A DNA stretch of 7,761 nt. Origin: Sedimentibacter sp. Its GTDB lineage: Bacteria; Bacillota; Clostridia; Tissierellales; Sedimentibacteraceae. The translations under genes were made by a program, and so were the position numbers. Shown here one piece after another: positions 7,338 through 7,761 of the stretch (within the stretch, counting starts at the first letter, position 1; each line of letters begins with the position of its first letter). Location: NCBI GenBank assembly GCA_029256005.1, contig JAQSYS010000071.1, forward strand, positions 1 to 7,761, read 5' to 3'. Below the pieces are notes generated by a model, which saw only the letters and a program-made list of their open reading frames with translations, made no database searches and had not been told where the DNA came from.

Positions 7338-7412
7338 GATAAATAACAATAAATAATATACTTTAATATCATTTGATTATTTTAGAAGTTCCTCCCGAAA
7401 ATCTACAAATAC

Positions 7413-7564
7413 ATATCCTGGCAGGTCTCCTGACTTTCGGTTCATCTAACGCTCACCTTCCCATGCTCAAGCACAGTGGTTTAGAGTGTTATCACCTTTC
7501 ACAGTAGCGGGGGCTGTAACAGTTTTTACTGTTTTCCCTATTAAAACAAATGTTACCAAAATAC
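7413..7564 (-). promoter_or_regulatory. Cobalamin riboswitch aptamer
   Basis: The RNA binds a cobalamin (probably adenosylcobalamin) and lowers expression of the downstream cbi operon. Conserved blocks in order on the minus strand are TTAATAGGGAA (near 7540), a local hairpin AACAGTAAAAACTGTT, then ACAGCCCCCGCTACTGTGA (7517-7499), the AACCACTG...TGGGAAGG block near 7481-7456, and CCGAAAGTC running into a full B12 box AGTCAGGAGACCTGCC (7435-7420). The ends were set by a closing helix that I can pair: GUAUUUUGG (7564-7556) with CCAGGAUAU (7421-7413), nine pairs including three G-U. Length about 152 nt, class-I-like. It lies between a consensus promoter and an intrinsic terminator ahead of cbiD, so control by premature termination is the likely mechanism. 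Confidence 0.96.
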
Positions 7565-7583
7565 TATATATTCAATTGTTAGA

Positions 7584-7612
7584 ATTATACATCTATTTTT
7601 TGACTATGTCAA
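7584..7612 (-). promoter_or_regulatory. Consensus sigma-A promoter of the cobalamin operon
   Basis: On the minus strand TTGACA (7612-7607) and TATAAT (7589-7584) are both perfect consensus hexamers with an optimal 17-bp spacer. Transcription should start near 7577, about a dozen bases before the riboswitch closing helix, giving a leader of about 350 nt ahead of cbiD. The -35 element begins 11 bp after the gpsA stop codon. A short inverted repeat TTGAC-ATA-GTCAA (7612-7600) overlaps the -35. With so strong a promoter, regulation is expected to come mainly from the riboswitch and not from initiation. Confidence 0.88.
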
Positions 7613-7623
7613 TTAATAAAAAA

Positions 7624-7761
7624 CTATAGTTTTTCTTCCTTTTTATCTCTAAGCATTAACTTATTGACTGTTTCTTTAACATCTGCATTGTTTTCCAGCA
7701 CATCATACATTGCATTTACTATAGGCATATCAACATTTAACTTTTTAGAAAGCTCATATGC
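7624..7761 (-). CDS. gpsA: Glycerol-3-phosphate dehydrogenase [NAD(P)+], C-terminal end (5' part outside window)
   Basis: Hand translation of the minus strand from the window edge gives 45 codons and a TAG stop at 7626-7624. The peptide contains AYELSKKLNVDMPIV near its start and NAMYDVLENNADVKETVNKLM after that, ending in a lysine/glutamate-rich tail. This matches the C-terminal helices of GpsA (typically A-x-x-L-A-K-K-x-x-V-x-M-P-I-V followed by a Y-x-V-L helix and a final L-M-x-R). GpsA reduces dihydroxyacetone phosphate to sn-glycerol-3-phosphate for phospholipid synthesis. It has no pathway link to cobalamin and is probably the end of a separate housekeeping unit. No terminator is visible between its stop and the operon promoter. 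The catalytic and NAD-binding parts lie outside the window, so the call rests on the tail only. Confidence 0.8.
   Translation of the reverse strand, partial: AYELSKKLNVDMPIVNAMYDVLENNADVKETVNKLMLRDKKEEKL

Overview
The window is an anaerobic (early cobalt insertion) cobalamin biosynthesis operon. Every gene lies on the minus strand, so transcription runs from high to low coordinates. The DNA is AT-rich (roughly two-thirds A+T by eye). The corrin enzymes are of the CbiD/CbiG type, Shine-Dalgarno sites are strong, and a transcription-terminating cobalamin riboswitch is present. Together these suggest a low-GC, strictly anaerobic Firmicute (Clostridia or a close relative). No species can be named from what is visible.

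Layout in transcription order. 7761-7624: the last 45 codons of gpsA (glycerol-3-phosphate dehydrogenase). 7612-7584: a perfect-consensus sigma-A promoter beginning 11 bp after the gpsA stop. 7564-7413: a class-I-like cobalamin riboswitch with a complete B12 box. 7412-7338: an AU-rich linker. 7337-7307: an intrinsic terminator forming the expression platform. Then come cbiD (7226-6144), cbiF (6131-5376), cobK/cbiJ (5376-4633), a cbiE-cbiT fusion (4636-3416), cbiA (3419-2037), cbiG (2022-991), cbiC (942-313) and the first 96 codons of cbiL (from 290, running off the left edge). Genes are packed tightly: cbiF/cobK share one base (TAATG), and cobK/cbiET (ATGA) and cbiET/cbiA (GTGA) each overlap by four bases. 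The other gaps are 12-48 bp. The only sizeable gene-free stretch is the leader at 7227-7623, which holds the promoter, riboswitch and terminator.

Pathway logic. CbiL methylates C20 of cobalt-precorrin-2. CbiH, not in this window, would perform ring contraction. CbiF then methylates C11, CbiG opens the delta-lactone and releases the two-carbon fragment, CbiD methylates C1, CobK/CbiJ reduces the ring, CbiT/CbiE methylate C15 and C5 and decarboxylate, CbiC migrates the C11 methyl to C12, and CbiA amidates side chains a and c. Missing steps (CbiH, the cobaltochelatase, CbiP, CbiB, nucleotide-loop assembly) are expected beyond position 1 or elsewhere.

I see no undescribed system here. The items worth a second look are small. 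They are a GC-rich REP-like palindrome remnant between cbiG and cbiC, a 9-nt segment downstream of the riboswitch complementary to its conserved 3' core, a short ORF ending inside the terminator stem, an altered SAM-loop motif in CbiL, and long poly-A runs in cobK and cbiET.
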